Origin: Tillus elongatus
Taxonomy: Eukaryota > Arthropoda > Insecta > Coleoptera > Cleridae
DNA length: 64,000 nucleotides
Direction: 5' to 3'
NCBI GenBank assembly: GCA_964006375.1
Contig: OZ023267.1
Location: forward strand, 89,444,512 to 89,508,511
Shown one piece after another: positions 37,135 to 51,854 of the stretch (the stretch's first letter is position 1; every line of letters starts with the position of its first letter). Under the pieces are notes generated by a model. The model ran no database searches. It was not told the origin of the DNA and saw only the letters and a program-made list of their open reading frames with translations. A program made the translations under genes and the position numbers.

Positions 37135-37557
37135 AGATAAATGGAGCTCAAACAATGGCCCGTTATGCTACAATGTCGCCTTCCCACGCTAAGAACCGCT
37201 GAGTCAGCCGTCGTCATACAGGAGCCAAGAACTATGCAGGTTCAAAGTGCAAGTAGAACGGAATATCACTGTGAGAATCTACATCAGCAGATTCCTTGTT
37301 TATCCAGAGACATAGTGCCACGCCTGGAGGGAAGACTATAAAGAGGCTGCTCACAGAGGTAGAACCGTTCATTCTTGTTCCGAGTTAGTCATCTGCACAC
37401 CGAGTGCATAGACATTAGATCACATGTAGGTTGATCGTCTTATTTTTAGTATATTATATTATTAATTTTTCTTGTAACTAAGTAATTAAGTATTGATTGT
37501 TCAAAGTATTAAATAAATTGTTTTAAAAATTCAAACGTCTTTACCGTAAAGTTAAGT
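37135..37557 (+). repeat. 3' LTR of the errantivirus
   Basis: Matches 30,400-30,820 with about a dozen differences. It is preceded directly by the polypurine tract at 37,123-37,134 and followed by the CGCC duplication. Confidence 0.9.
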
Positions 37558-37561
37558 CGCC

Positions 37562-37876
37562 TGTGGTAAGCGCTAAATGCTGATGCTACCCCGTGCAGCT
37601 CTCAGATTTCCGTCTGCAGACACTCAACACCTGTGGGACTTGAAGCGAAGGCCTGACATCAGCCTGTGAACCGCTGGAAGTGCCAGTGATATATGTAAGT
37701 CATTTACAAGATTATTGAGTTATTTTTTAAGACTTTAGCCAGACATGAACTTTTCTACATCCACAAAATGTCTTATGATGTCAAAAATGTAAATTAGAAG
37801 ACTAGTATAATAATTAATTGGTTAATATTTTGCTCACGAATCGTCAAACTTTCGACATGTTTTAGGATAATAAAAA
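37562..37876. other. Sequence between the two LTR elements
   Basis: About 315 bp. The first ~130 bp are GC-richer (GCTGATGCTACCCCGTGC onwards) and end near a GTAAGT at about 37,697. This is continuous with 30,395 if the errantivirus is removed. It could be host exon sequence, but no protein is recognised. Confidence 0.35.
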
Positions 37877-37881
37877 ATAGC

Positions 37882-38166
37882 TGTTACGACGCACGATAAA
37901 TAAGTGCCAACATTGATTGGACTGTATACGATTTAATTAAAATTATTGTGAACTACAGCTACAACCCACCTGGTTCAATTCTCCATCTTGACTCTTCTTA
38001 TCGCTGTCATACGCCTTTTACGGAATATATCTCAGAGTTTCAAGAGTAGACAATTATTAACACAAAATTACCAAAACCGAAACAATTGTATGTTCTATTT
38101 AAAAAAAATGCGAATATCTATGTAAATTAAAAATAAACAATAATAATTCAAATGCAGTATTGAACA
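37882..38166 (-). repeat. 3' LTR of the BEL/Pao element
   Basis: Plus strand TGTTACGACGCACG to GTATTGAACA, 285 bp. It matches 43,250-43,534 with scattered substitutions. Confidence 0.9.
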
Positions 38167-38223
38167 CACCGCCGACTGTAAAATAACAATTTTAGCTCTA
38201 AATACCCAAAATATTGAATAAAA

Positions 38224-39592
38224 CTATTTAAAAAGTAATATGCAAATATTACAACAATAATAATATTGCTTTGGAAGCAAACGCAATTTGGATGCAGGTC
38301 TCTGAAGGACACCCGTTGCACTCTTAACCGTTGCAACTCGACAGATTCCATCCGGGCCTGGATGAATTGCTGTTACACGAGCTTTATTTCGTTGCTGCAA
38401 TGTATTCAAATAGTCATGATGCCAATGAGACCAAAAATCATTTTGCAAACGCTGTAACAGTTGCCAGCGACTCAACGTGTTAACCTTCAACTTAGAAAGA
38501 TCCCTTGAGGGCAATGATGTTAGTGGTTCCAATGTTAAAAAATTGCCTGGCGATAACACATTCAGGTTATTTAGATCCGTACTAAGAGGATGAAGTGGCC
38601 TCGAATTAAGCACTGCTTCTATCTGCACGAGGACCGTATAAAATTCCTCAAACGTCAAAATTTGCTGACCAATAACTCTATCTGAATGAGCTTTAAAGCT
38701 TTTAACACCGGCCTCGGCTAAACCATTAAAATTAGGACCCGAGGGAGGACCAAAATCCCACTCAATTTTTTCAGACTCTACAACATCTTTCATGAGATCA
38801 ATGATTTCTCGAAGTGCGCCTACAAAACAAATTCCGCGGTCCGAATTGCTAATTCAGCGACCTCGCCGAGCGATGAATCGCTTAAATGCAGGAAGAGAAG
38901 CATCCGTGCTCAAATCTGAAGCCAACTCTAAATAGATTGCTTGTGTGCAAAAACACATAAAAACGCAAACATTATGCCTTCTGGGATTTTATGCCTCTGG
39001 ACTTACCAAGGGTAACAAGAAACGGACCGGCATAGTCAATGACAACCTCTTGAAAGGGCTTTAATAACAAGAACGAATACCTCTTTTTGCAGACAAAATC
39101 CAAAAGTTCTGCGAGATCAAGAAACGCAAATGGTGCAAACCAGGATGAGGGTACTTCATGTGAGTATCTTCGATAATGAGATTAGTCAAACGATGTTTTT
39201 GAGGAAGCAACAAAGCAAATTTTCTGTCGTAAGACAATTGCGAATTTATCAATCGACCTCCGACTCTAAGAAATTCTCTTTTATCTACGAAAAGGTTTAA
39301 CTTTCGAAATGTCTTGTTTAACTAAAACAAGAATAGAATCGTGAAGCTCATCTTCACTCAAATTACCAACCTTTCTATTCTCAGAATGACAAGAATTAAA
39401 AATAAATCTCAGAGAATAAGCAACTATTCTGAGCATCTTATTTAAAGATGAAAATCTAGACAGAATACTATATGACTCCTTAGTTAATAACGAAACCAAA
39501 ACGATGCTTTTAGCTTCTTCATTTATCTCGAGGCTACAAACCTCAGAAGACTTTAAAGGCCAACTATTCGAATCCTTCGTTAGGAGGACCAT
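38224..39592 (-). pseudogene. pol: BEL/Pao integrase and C-terminal domain, broken
   Basis: Pieces in order on the minus strand are the zinc-binding H-H-C-C lead-in (39,061-39,252, YPHPGLHHLRFLISQNFWI), a first catalytic aspartate region near 39,030 (VVIDYAGPF), a second near 38,845 (SDRGICFVGA) and the region around the third acidic residue at 38,730-38,760 (PNFNGLAEAGVKSFK). The final ~150 residues (38,270-38,690) match the DUF5641-type tail of BEL integrases, with RWQLLQRLQNDFWSHW. Frame breaks separate the first two pieces, and stops lie in the 38,830-39,060 part. Confidence 0.85.
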
Positions 39593-39689
39593 ACCCTATG
39601 TTGTACAATTTGCTTTGGGAGTAAGCCTCGACTTGCGCAGTCTGCAGGATTTGTGCCTGAAGGGACACATTTCTATCGAATTGGAGACA

Positions 39690-41305
39690 CCCTTTCCTGT
39701 ATATGTCTAACACGATTACTAACAAAGGCATTCCATTTAGGTGCCGGAGATCTTAAGTGATACTTTATAGTCTGACCAGGCAAAAATTCCAGATAAACTA
39801 ATATGCTGTGGAAAAGAACGAATTGCAAAGTCCACAAGATCTGACAACAATACAGCAGCGCAAAGCTCCAAACGAGGTAAGGTTATTCTTTTAATAGGAA
39901 CTACGTTCGACTTCGCTACCACTAGCGACACGTTAATGTTTTTATGCATGTCCACACAACTCTAAAATAGACACAACTTGCATACGCAGCGTCACTTGCA
40001 TCACAAAATGTGGGTAATTCACATTCGAGATGCTTAATATTTAAATCTCTAGGAATTTTGACCTCCTTGATCACTGGTAATTCCGACTGAAACCTTTTCC
40101 ATTGCTTAGCAAAGTGCAAGGAGGGTTCATAATCGAAGTCTAGTCCAACAATCCATAAATATTGGATCATACGCTTGGCAAACACCGTGAGAGGTGTCAA
40201 AAAACCCAGAGGGTCGAATATCCTGGCCAACTTAGACAACACAGTTCGCTTTGTACAAGTTGTGGCTAGTTCATTAATTTGATATGTGAAACTGTCGTGG
40301 TTAGGTTCCCAACGTAAACCTAACACTTTGACACAACTAGGTTGATGTAAATCAAAACAGATGGGCTGCTGTTCTTCTAATGGAACATCCGTTAAGATCA
40401 CCTCTGAATTGCTGGACGATTTTGCCAATGCAAATCCACTCTTTTCCATTATCGATGTGAGTTCATGCCTAATATTCAAAGCTTCCTCCAAAGAATCAGC
40501 GCTTGTCAGTATATCGTCTACGTAGATATCCTCTGTCAGTATTTTTGAAGCTATTGGAAAATCATTTTCTTCGTCAGATGTTAGCTGGCGAATAGTTCTG
40601 TTTGCTTAATAAGGAGAACAGCTAAGTCCAAAAGTGACCGTGTTCAATCTGTATTCTTCGATAGGTGCATGTCTATTGAATCTCCAGAGAATCCTTTGGT
40701 ATTCCCTATATTCTGGACGAACAAGTATTCTTAAACAACATTTGCTTTATATCTGTTGTAAGGACGAATTTGTGTAAACGAAATTTTAAAAGTATTGTAA
40801 CAATATCCGAAAGCAATTTAGGTCCAACGTACAAAGTATCGTTTAAAGAAACGTTGTTTGTCGACTTCATAGAGTCGTCAAAGACAACTCTTACTTTTGT
40901 CGTAGGGCTATCATTTTTTGTAACACAGTGATGAGGTATATAAAATGAATTGTCCCTTGAAGCCGACTTGACAGGAGACATATAACCTAAATCCAAATAG
41001 TTTCTCTCTTTATACCCTGTCAACAATTCAGGATTTTTATACAATTTATTTTCTATTACATAAAATCTACGAAGTGCCAAAGTCCTAGTACCCACAAAGA
41101 TAGGATTTTCAATTCGAAAGGGCAAGGCTAATATATATCGAAAATTATCAGCACGATAAAAACTTTCACTAAATAATCTTTCGCAAACTTTATCCTCTGA
41201 AGAGGTAACCAACTTGTTTGGTATGGTTTCAATTTCCCAAAACCTTTTTATACTTTTACCCAACGAATCCATTGAGCTACTGATGCAAAAACAAGAAGCT
41301 GACAA
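39690..41305 (-). pseudogene. pol: BEL/Pao reverse transcriptase and RNase H, broken
   Basis: The 40,706-41,305 frame includes the RT N-terminal part with VRVVFDDSMKS and the first catalytic aspartate in LTTDIKQM. The YVDD box lies at about 40,515-40,526 (IYVDDILTSA) in a separate frame. 39,922-40,491 has the connection segment with LSKLARIFDPLGFLTPLTV, a hallmark of BEL/Pao pol, then FCDASDAAYASCVYF, the start of RNase H. 39,737-39,955 continues with LPRLELCAAVLLS. The catalytic residues seen are preserved. Inactivation is by frameshifts at about 40,700, 40,495 and 39,940. Confidence 0.9.
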
Positions 41306-41334
41306 CCTTTGAGCTCGGTCTTACCCATTACAAC

Positions 41335-41840
41335 CTAGCCAAAGACAGTTTCCATTGCTGTAGGAATTCCTGTCCTTTCGATGATACGATTAGGTTTTAC
41401 AACAAAGGGAAATAATTCAGCTCCTATCAATAAATCTATAGGAGCCGATCGATAGAAAAACTTATCTGCTAGACAGATCGACTCAAACTGCGACAAAGTA
41501 TTTAACGAGAATGTTTGTTCCGATAGAGACGTACAGATTTCAGGCAAAATATAAACCTCTATATCGAACACTGGCTTGAAACCACCGACAGGTTTAATAA
41601 CACAATCAGTCATTCCCCTCGAAACAGCTTTCTCCAAGTTTCCTTTTCCAGAAATACACGACGATATTTTGCGACGAGGCAAACCCAAGCGCTTTAAACA
41701 TCTTTCCAAATTGAAAGAGGTACTGGCTGCCGAATCAATAAGTGCACGAACAGGCACAAAATTGCCACTAAAATCGGCCACTTCTACTAGAGCTGTAGGC
41801 AAAATAACCAATGATTTCGAAGACTCAGAAATGCTAGTAA
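41335..41840 (-). pseudogene. pol: BEL/Pao aspartic protease domain
   Basis: An open stretch of 158 codons with the retropepsin-like active site VRALIDSAASTSFNLE, a D-S-A triplet where many relatives have D-S-G or D-T-G. Farther on, APIDLLIGAELFPFVV matches the conserved second half of DUF1758 proteases. It lies between gag and RT, cutting the polyprotein in the living relatives. The frame is not joined to the RT because of a stop near 41,330. Confidence 0.85.
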
Positions 41841-41959
41841 ATGCAGAAGCGTGTTTTGTTGTAATTGAAGATTAATCCAAAACCAGAACTAGATTTTACC
41901 TCTGCTACTTCTGTACTAGTCGATTTATATATATTAACCAAACTTATCAAAAAATACAA

Positions 41960-42866
41960 TAACGAATGATGCCTAGATCCACATACTGTACAATTTCCAG
42001 AAGACGAACAGCCTTTTGCTTCATGTCCCGAATGTTAACAATTTAAACATAGATCCCCACTTTTACTGAATTGGTATCTAGCATATGGAGTTTTAGTCTG
42101 AAATTTCGAACACACTTCTATTGTATGAGTGCCATCGCAAAATACACAGAATTTCCTTTTATTAACCGAAATAAAAGAAGCAGTACTTTGCTTATGAGCC
42201 GACGAAAATTGTTTAAAACTTAGCTTTTGTATTATGAATAGCGTTCGAAGTTTCTAAATCTTGGCAATGTGCCTCCAAAAAATCTACTAAATTATTATAA
42301 GTAGATATTTCAACTTTTGAATATTCTACTTCAAATCTATTTCTGGTTGAAGCAAACCCAATGGTGTTTCAGCCAAACAACTAAGAAGATACTGAAATTT
42401 ATTTATATCTGATAATGGAGTATTATTATGAATTAAACAATTATAAATATCAATAAAAGTCATCCACTCATTTAAATTATCACTAAATGTTTTTATATCT
42501 AATTTAGGAAGTCGAACATTTGAGTTACTGGCATCATCTGATGAACTTGTATTTGGAAAACTAACATTTTGAACCGTAACTTCATTATGAATGGCTTTAT
42601 ATTTATAAAACGAGCCTGTAATATCAGCCCTAATTTTATCCTGCCGATTCAATTGATCATTATCTTTATCAGAAATTAAACCAATAATATCATTTTGTAC
42701 TTTTCTTAATTTATCAAAATCATCTAAAACATATTTACTTCTAGCTTTTAATTCAATTATATTTGATCGAATAGGGGCCGCTAACATTTTCACAGCGAAT
42801 TCACAATTTTCGAAAATACTATTACCTAAAGTAGTTAATAAGTTTTGCTAATTTATCGGAACTCAT
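41960..42866 (-). pseudogene. gag: BEL/Pao gag with zinc knuckles, broken
   Basis: The start is at 42,866 (MSSDKLAKLINYF), with a frameshift within 20 codons. The 42,326-42,793 frame is the DUF1759-type domain (RLPKLDIKTFSDNLNEW and FQYLLSCLAETPLGLLQ), typical of BEL/Pao Gag. Cysteine-rich knuckles follow at about 41,970-42,165. The first full knuckle (CLNC then HSGHEAKGC) contains a TAA stop at about 42,036. This domain would form the particle and bind RNA in active relatives. Confidence 0.85.
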
Positions 42867-43249
42867 TTTATTAAATCAACTAATTACCTTATAACCACGA
42901 AAATATATAAAATGTTTAAACCCAGCTCTTATCAAAATTTTATCTACACTCACCGCGATAACTTAATATTTTCGAGTAATTTTAATTGCCAATATATGAA
43001 TTATATTAGAACATACAAATGTATAAATATCGTAATGGACGATAACTTTTAATAGAAAGTTGTCTAATCTATACTTATCTCTGCATCCATATCTCCCCCA
43101 TAGGACCACAGGGCAGCAATTAATAATTGTTCCATTAACTCAGTTGCATAAAAAACGAATATTTTCAGGATAGTTATTAATTACAATTCGTCGCATAAAT
43201 CACACGAATAAAGAGTCAAAAAACTATCCGGTTAGAAGAACAAAAAAAC

Positions 43250-43534
43250 TGTCACGACGCACGATAAATAGGTGCTAACATTGATTGGACTCTATACGAT
43301 TTAATTAAAATTATTGCGCACTACAGCTGCAACCCACCTGGGTCAATTCTCCATCTTGACTCTTCTTATCGTTGTCATGCGCCTTTTACGGAATATATCG
43401 CAGAGTTTCAAGAGTAGACAATTATTAATACAAAATTACTAATAGCGAAACAATTGTATGTTCTATTAAAAAAAATTGCAAATATGTATGTAAATTTAAA
43501 ATAAACAATAATAATTCAAACACAGCATTGAACA
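43250..43534 (-). repeat. 5' LTR of the BEL/Pao element
   Basis: Plus strand TGTCACGACGCACG to GCATTGAACA, 285 bp. One terminal base pair differs from the other LTR (TGTC for TGTT). Confidence 0.9.
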
Positions 43535-43539
43535 ATAGC

Positions 43540-44244
43540 TTATAACCTTTCACTTAAATTACAGTTAATAATTAGTTAATTTTACAATATCTGAATTTTT
43601 CTCACAAACTTTTAAAAAAAACAAAACATACTCTGGCCAGAACAATGAACTAGAAATCATCTAATAAATTAAAATTAAGAGCATTTGTAGATTTAATAGG
43701 AAACCCTTTAACTTTGCATTTAATATTTATTTTGTTTCTTTGTAATGTGCATCTTGTGTTTGATTTGCCAGGAGTCTTGATTTAACTAACTCCAACATTA
43801 TTAATTGATACAATAAATTTAAATATTTGTGTTTTTAATATCTGTTTTAATTGAATAATAAATTCCTCATTTAACTTTTCTCAATTCTGGTAGTGCTGTA
43901 ATTGGAAAATCTTTATATCTATTATCTAGATCTCTTCAAAGTAAGTAACGTAGTGCCGACGTTTTGGTTCAAAGATCTCAGAAATCTAGGACTTTGGGCA
44001 GAACAATACTAAAGCTGAGTAAGTATTTGATTATCTTTTCATCTTCAAACCAAATAGTGTATTCTTTATCTTACAAAAATAATAAATCTGAGAGATAAGT
44101 GGTTGATTAGGGTTTGGGAGGTGATTATGGCCTCACTATTGACCCGATTTAGATTCAACTGAAAACTGTGACGAGATATCAATCGCGGGCGTATATCAAA
44201 TAAATACACTCGGGTTTTCATGCTTAAATTGACAGATATTATAG
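43540..44244. other. AT-rich stretch without recognised gene
   Basis: No element ends or coding frames recognised. Confidence 0.5.
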
Positions 44245-44615
44245 AACATTTTTATTAAATGCTTCAAATTTGAATAGCTGAATTTACTATTAACCTATAA
44301 GGTTCGTTGGCCAAAAAATCAGTTTTTTCGGGAAGATTCTAAGTTAATTTTCGGAAATTTGTGTACGTTTTCAAACAATAAAGTTATTTCTATGAAACAT
44401 GGCGCATTGTTTCTACTATATAGGTTATACTGGTAACCAAATTTGATGCCTGCTTCCTTAAAAAACACATGTAGAATAACAATGTACCATATTTCATTAA
44501 AATAACTGTATTGTTTGAAAAAGTACAGAATTTTTCCGAAAATGATCTTAAAATGTTCCCAAAAAAACTGGTCCGATTATCCTGGCCAACGAACCTCTTC
44601 AAGCTATCTACCGAC
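44245..44615. repeat. Inverted pair of MITE M interiors
   Basis: 44,245-44,465 matches the left two thirds of MITE M without its terminal repeat. 44,475-44,600 is the reverse complement of part of the same interior, joined head to head. This is a rearranged copy. Confidence 0.6.
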
Positions 44616-45890
44616 CTATCAAAATATAATTATTCAAAAACATTTTCGATGAACTTTAAAAAAATTTCATGAAAATTTGCAAACAATTTTCTCAAGAAAA
44701 TCCAAAAACATTTTTTTACAATCACTTATTATTAAATTATCATTAATTACCAAAATTTCATAAAAAAATCTTACAAAAAATGATTTCTACATAAATACAA
44801 AAATTGCTGGGAAACTGACTACTATTTTTATACAAAATTTTGCTTGAAGAATACCTACATAAGATTCAAATGATTTACCTAATCTGTAATTAAAATTGAA
44901 AATAAAATAATTTGTTTACACGAAAATCCGTTAAAACCATATTTTCGTCGAATTTCGTTTAAAAAAATTTCCGTCAAAACATCGTTTAATAATTTTTCAC
45001 ACATTCGCAAAAAATTTTTCTTCAAAGAAAATTCTTTAAATTCATTTATAAGAAAATTCGCTATGAAAAGAACATTTTGTACAAGAAAATTCGCTAATAA
45101 AAATAAATTAAATAATTTAAAAAATATTCAAAATCTGATCTAAATACAGAAGTACATACTTTTTCTGTGGCTTCACAGAAAATGGGTTTGCCTGTCGATG
45201 CTGTAAAAAATTGAAACCGGCTGCAGAGAAGAAAACAAACTCTTCTGATGTCACAAATATCTACGTCTGTGTTAACAGTGGGACGGTTTTACTGCTATTA
45301 AACTTGAACTAAGTCTTATAGGTACATATCGCTTAATTAGTGATTTTTTGAAAAAAAGTCGCCAAAAAATATGGTAATAACACACTCTGGTCAGATAACG
45401 TTAAAATTGATTCAAACACTATTGGTGTGACGAGAATCCCCACTTAGTGGTGAACGAACGTGGGTTCCAGAATTAATTTTCTCTAAATGTATAGGCCGGC
45501 ATCGGTGAGATCATTAAGTTTGGACACATTTAGAGTAAAGGATGTAAAGAATTTTTTATTATATATTCATTTTGAATATGGATTCATAGTCAACAAAAAA
45601 TATGCCTTAGCAAAATAGTAGAGTTTAACGCTACTTTAGATTTACGTATTTTGATTTGCAGATTCTATTTGCTTTGCTGATGTTACAAAAACTTTCCAAA
45701 CTTTATCCTTGTACATTTGAGCTTAGCAATGTGCGGCCCGTGTGAAATATGTGTCAGTTTAGTTTTTGTGAAAAGGCTAAAGAGCCAGGGAATAATGCTT
45801 TCTTTGAAGAAATTAACATTAACGCTGTATGACAGTAGTTTGTTCATGATACACTTAAATTTAGAGAATCATTTCAAAACTAACGTTTTT
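44616..45890. other. AT-rich stretch without recognised gene
   Basis: 44,640-45,110 is very AT-rich with many TTTCNNNGAAAATTCGCTA-like short segments. 45,150-45,880 is ordinary AT-rich sequence. No gene or element end recognised. Confidence 0.45.

Positions 45891-48223
<2,333 letters not shown>

Positions 48224-48315
<92 letters not shown>
48224..48315. repeat. (AT)n microsatellite
   Basis: About 90 bp between the right end of F3 and the truncated 5' edge of the next non-LTR element. Confidence 0.95.
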
Positions 48316-48317
<2 letters not shown>

Positions 48318-51300
48318 AAACAGGCCCTAGACCTGTGGTGGAGTATCGCGATCCGAGAAGGACGGATTGGGAGGGGTACAAACAGTCCCTCGCCGCAGGT
48401 CTTGGGTCCGCTATCCCCACAGTGAGGGATCGTGATGAGATTGAGATTGCGGCTGAACAAGTTAGGGAAGCTGTTGTCTCTGCATATTACGAAGACTGTC
48501 CACTAAGGTCAAAGCAAGACAGTCGGGGGTCTACTTGGTGGATAATAACCTCGATAAACTACGAAGGGAAGTTAGACGTCTCTTCAATCGTGCTAAGACT
48601 ACAGGCAACTGGGAGCAATATAAAACCGCTCTAACACACTATAACAAAGAGATTAGGAACGCTAAGAGGGAGTCCTGGAGGAGTTTCTGCGGGGACATTA
48701 ATAATATGCCCAGCAGCGCCAGAATCCACAGGATTCTCTCACGCGACCGTGTTCAGGAGCTGGGATCGATAAAACGACCAGATGGTTCCTTTACTGAATC
48801 TCGGAAAGAAACGTTAGAGCTCTTAGCACACACACACTTCCCAGATTGTCTGATCCTGAGCAACGGCTGAGGGACGATTTAAACGCCCTCATGGGGAGGA
48901 CTGGCGAGTTGCTCGGCGAATAGTAACAGCCTCGGCAGTGGAGTGTGCTGTGAATCATTTCCAGCCATTCAAGTCGCCAGGGGAGGATGGGGTGGTACCG
49001 GTCCTACTACAAAAGGGACTGGAGATTCTCCTACCTCACCTTATCAGGCTGTAGAGAGCCAGTCTGGCCTGGAACTACATTCCATCCAGCTGGACGATGG
49101 TTAGGGGGGTTTACATTCCCAAATTGGGACGTAAGGACCTTCTACCTACATCACTGAGACCTCTCAGTATTAAATCATTCCTCCTGAAGGGAGTGGAAAA
49201 AATACTGGACGGACACATTAGGGGGAACATCTTAACCGTTAACACCCTGAATACCCACCAGTATGCCTATCAAACTGGCAAATCAACTGAGTTAGCGCTC
49301 AATAACCTCGTCGAGAAGATCACACACTCTCTGGAAAATGGAGAGGTTGCGGTGGCGGCATTTCTCGACATCGAAGGCGCATTTAATAATGCATTACCGA
49401 TCTCCCTCTACGAGGCCACTAATGCTAGGGGGGTGGAACCTACCATCTGTGGCTGGATCGGAAACATGCTGCACAATCGGACCATTATTACCTCGTTGCG
49501 GGGAGAGGTGGTCGGGGTCAGGGCTGCGAGGGGGTGTCCTCAGGGGGGCGTACTATCCCCCTGCTGTGGTCCCTCTTTGTGTACGATTTGCTGGCTATCC
49601 TCGGACTCTGGGAGGTTGAGGTCCAGGCGTATGCTGATGATCTTGTCATAATGGGTAGAGGCAAATCTGAGGAGGAACTGGCAAGTACTCTTCAAGAGGC
49701 ACTAAATGTAATCAATGATTGGTGCCGGAGGGAACAGATGTCTGTGAACCCCCGCAAAACGATCATTATTCCTTTTACCAGAAGAAGAAGGTTGGACAAA
49801 TTAAAACCACCTATTCTTATGGGGGAAACATTCCATTTTCGGACCAAGCAAAATATCTGGGAGTTACCCTAGATAAGAAGCCCAACTGGGATATACAGTT
49901 GGAAAACGTTATCCGCAGGGCAAAACTGTCCCTGTGGACCTGCCGGAGAATCTGTGGTAACAACTGGGGAACTAACCCCCAACAGATGTACTGGCTCTAT
50001 GTAGTGGTTATCAGGCCAACGATAACATATGGAGCCATAGTTTGGTGGCCTAAGGTACTTCGTGGTACCGCGAGGGCCAAACTGGCTCATCTACAGAGAC
50101 AAGCTTGTCTGATGATAACGGGAGCGATAAGCACCGCACCATCAGCCGCTCTGGAGGTCCTCCTCAATATTCTCCCACTTCACATATGGTTGGAGAGGGT
50201 GGCGAGGTGGACAACGTACAGACTAAAACAAACGGCAGATGACATGCCGAGTGAAGTCAATCTGAGAGGGTCCGGTCTCCTTGATGACAGTGATTGTCAC
50301 AGGATACTGGGAATGATCTCAGACTTGATGCCTACAAAAATCAGCAGAGATCTGTCTTTCAAGACCGTCCTCCCGGAAAGGGAGGACCGGGACCGGAATC
50401 AATCGACCCTGTTGAGAGCGGACCTCTGCTGGTACTCTGACGGCTCCAAAACCAATTTGGGAGTAGGAGCCGGCGCATATGGGGGCAGCACCGATGCTAG
50501 ACTTTCAGCTAGCCTCGGCAAGTACGCAACCATACACCAGGGAGAAGTGTATGCCATCGAGATGTGTGCAAGGGAAAGTTTAAAAGACCTGTGCACAAAC
50601 AAATCGATAAAGATATATGCAGATAGCCAAGCTGCAATAAAGGCTCTTGGTTCCTACCGGTGTAATTCAAAGACGGTATGGAGTTGTAAATCTGCCCTTA
50701 ACGAATTTGGCAACTGTAATGAGGTGTCGCTGGTCTGGATACCGGGTCACTCAGACCATGACGGCAATGTTGCGGCCGACGCGCTTGCCAAGAGTGGGGC
50801 CCAGAGTGACTTTGTTGGACCAGAATCGGTGCTGGGGATAACATCTTGCACAGCAAAACGCACCTTAAAGACCTGGACAGAAAGAATGACAATCCAATAT
50901 TGGCAAAATCTTCCAGCATTAGCTCACTCTAAGGCCTTCATAAATGGACTGTCTGAGTCAAGGGATAAAAAGCTTCTAGAGTTGAACAGACAACAACTGA
51001 GAACTCTAGTCGGCCTGTATACAGGAAACTGCCGCTTGCGGCACCACATGCACCGTATTGGGGTCGGTCAGGAGACCGAGTGCCGGCTGTGCATGGAGAA
51101 TGAAGAAACAGCAGAGCATGTGCTGTGTTACTGTCCGGCAGCGGACAGGACTAGATACCTGCTCTTTGGCAAGGTAAAGCTTGCTCCAGAAGACCTGAAT
51201 CAACTTTCGCCCACAAAGATTATCGACCTCTGCAGGAGGCTGGATTTGTTGGGCGAAATATAGACTTTAGGCGTGAGCCACAATAGACCTTAAGGTCGCG

Positions 51301-51350
51301 GTGGAGGGCCGATATGGCCCACTCACATACAAACCTAACCTAACCTAACC
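48316..51350 (+). mobile_element. 5'-truncated non-LTR element with RNase H and AACCT tail
   Basis: The copy begins abruptly after (AT)n in the linker before RT, so the endonuclease and ORF1 are missing. It carries RT, RNase H and a C-terminal CCHC motif, a layout of the I/R1/LOA group. The 3' end after TATGGCCCACTCACATAC is a run of AACCT units (51,332-51,350) instead of poly(A). Confidence 0.9.
48317..51266 (+). pseudogene. RT plus RNase H polyprotein of the non-LTR element, broken
   Basis: The frames 48,335-48,634, 48,535-48,870, 49,097-49,651, 49,534-49,872 and 49,719-51,263 are successive pieces of one protein separated by frameshifts near 48,535, 48,870, 49,560 and 49,800. RT shows AFLDIEGAFNNA, RGCPQGGVLSP and the catalytic YADD at 49,630-49,641. 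RNase H is fully readable in the last frame with WYSDGSKTNLG, the glutamate in HQGEVYAIE, YADSQAAIKAL and HDGNVAADALAKSG, giving the D-E-D-D set. A zinc-like CRLC ... EHVLCYC motif closes the protein. Copying active relatives needs an endonuclease, absent here, so this is a dead truncated copy. Confidence 0.9.
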
Positions 51351-51854
51351 TTCACTTCGATAGGGTGCCCGATTTTCGACAAAACCCATTTTGAAAATTA
51401 TACGGATTGTACCTTGTATTTATCCTTTTTTAAATTTCATTTAAAATTATTATATTTCATAAAGATCCTCCAGCTGGTGTCTATAAGTGTAAATCAAGGT
51501 AAAATTGAGTTACATTTTATAGAAAACAGAACTCTCATATTTTCAATTAGCAGGCCATAGAATACAAATGTAAGACTAAGGGCATGCACAATAAGCCAAA
51601 GGTTGCAGTGCTATCGGGGCGGCAAGCCGCGGACGAGCCCTTAGGGAGAAAAAAATAGTGATATTGATTTTAACTTAGTATTCTATGATCAAAACTAAGA
51701 CAGAATAATCGTATAAACAAGTTCAGAAAAAAAAAGCTTCACAAGAGCTCTTTTAGGCAAGGATACCATATGAGAGATACGTGTATCCGGGATACTGGAT
51801 TACGGTCCAAATTTTCAATACACTGTTTGTCACAGCGAGCGCCCAGCATCGGTC
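51351..51854. other. Stretch without recognised gene between two non-LTR elements
   Basis: A GC-rich island of about 50 bp (CGGGGCGGCAAGCCGCGG at about 51,618) interrupts AT-rich sequence. No protein or RNA gene recognised. Confidence 0.45.

Larger units (their letters stand above)
30400..37557 (+). mobile_element. Errantivirus (gypsy-type) LTR retrotransposon, full length, inactivated
   Basis: The element is 7,158 bp with LTRs of 421 and 423 bp, target duplication CGCC (30,396-30,399 and 37,558-37,561), a tRNA-Ser-type primer site, a polypurine tract AAAAAGGGGAGG before the 3' LTR, and gag, pol and env in the usual order. An env gene with a furin-type site places it with insect errantiviruses. 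The coding regions carry four in-frame pol stops, at least one pol frameshift, an apparently missing protease core and several env breaks. The LTRs differ at roughly a dozen positions, so insertion is not very recent. Confidence 0.95.
37882..43534 (-). mobile_element. BEL/Pao LTR retrotransposon, full length, inactivated
   Basis: The element is 5,653 bp on the minus strand with 285-bp LTRs starting TGTT and ending AACA, and the target duplication ATAGC at 37,877-37,881 and 43,535-43,539. Inside are gag with zinc knuckles, a DUF1758-like protease, RT with YVDD, RNase H-like sequence, integrase and a DUF5641-like C-terminus, in the BEL/Pao order. Every domain is interrupted by stops or frameshifts. 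The element is followed rather than overlapped by the errantivirus insertion. Confidence 0.95.
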
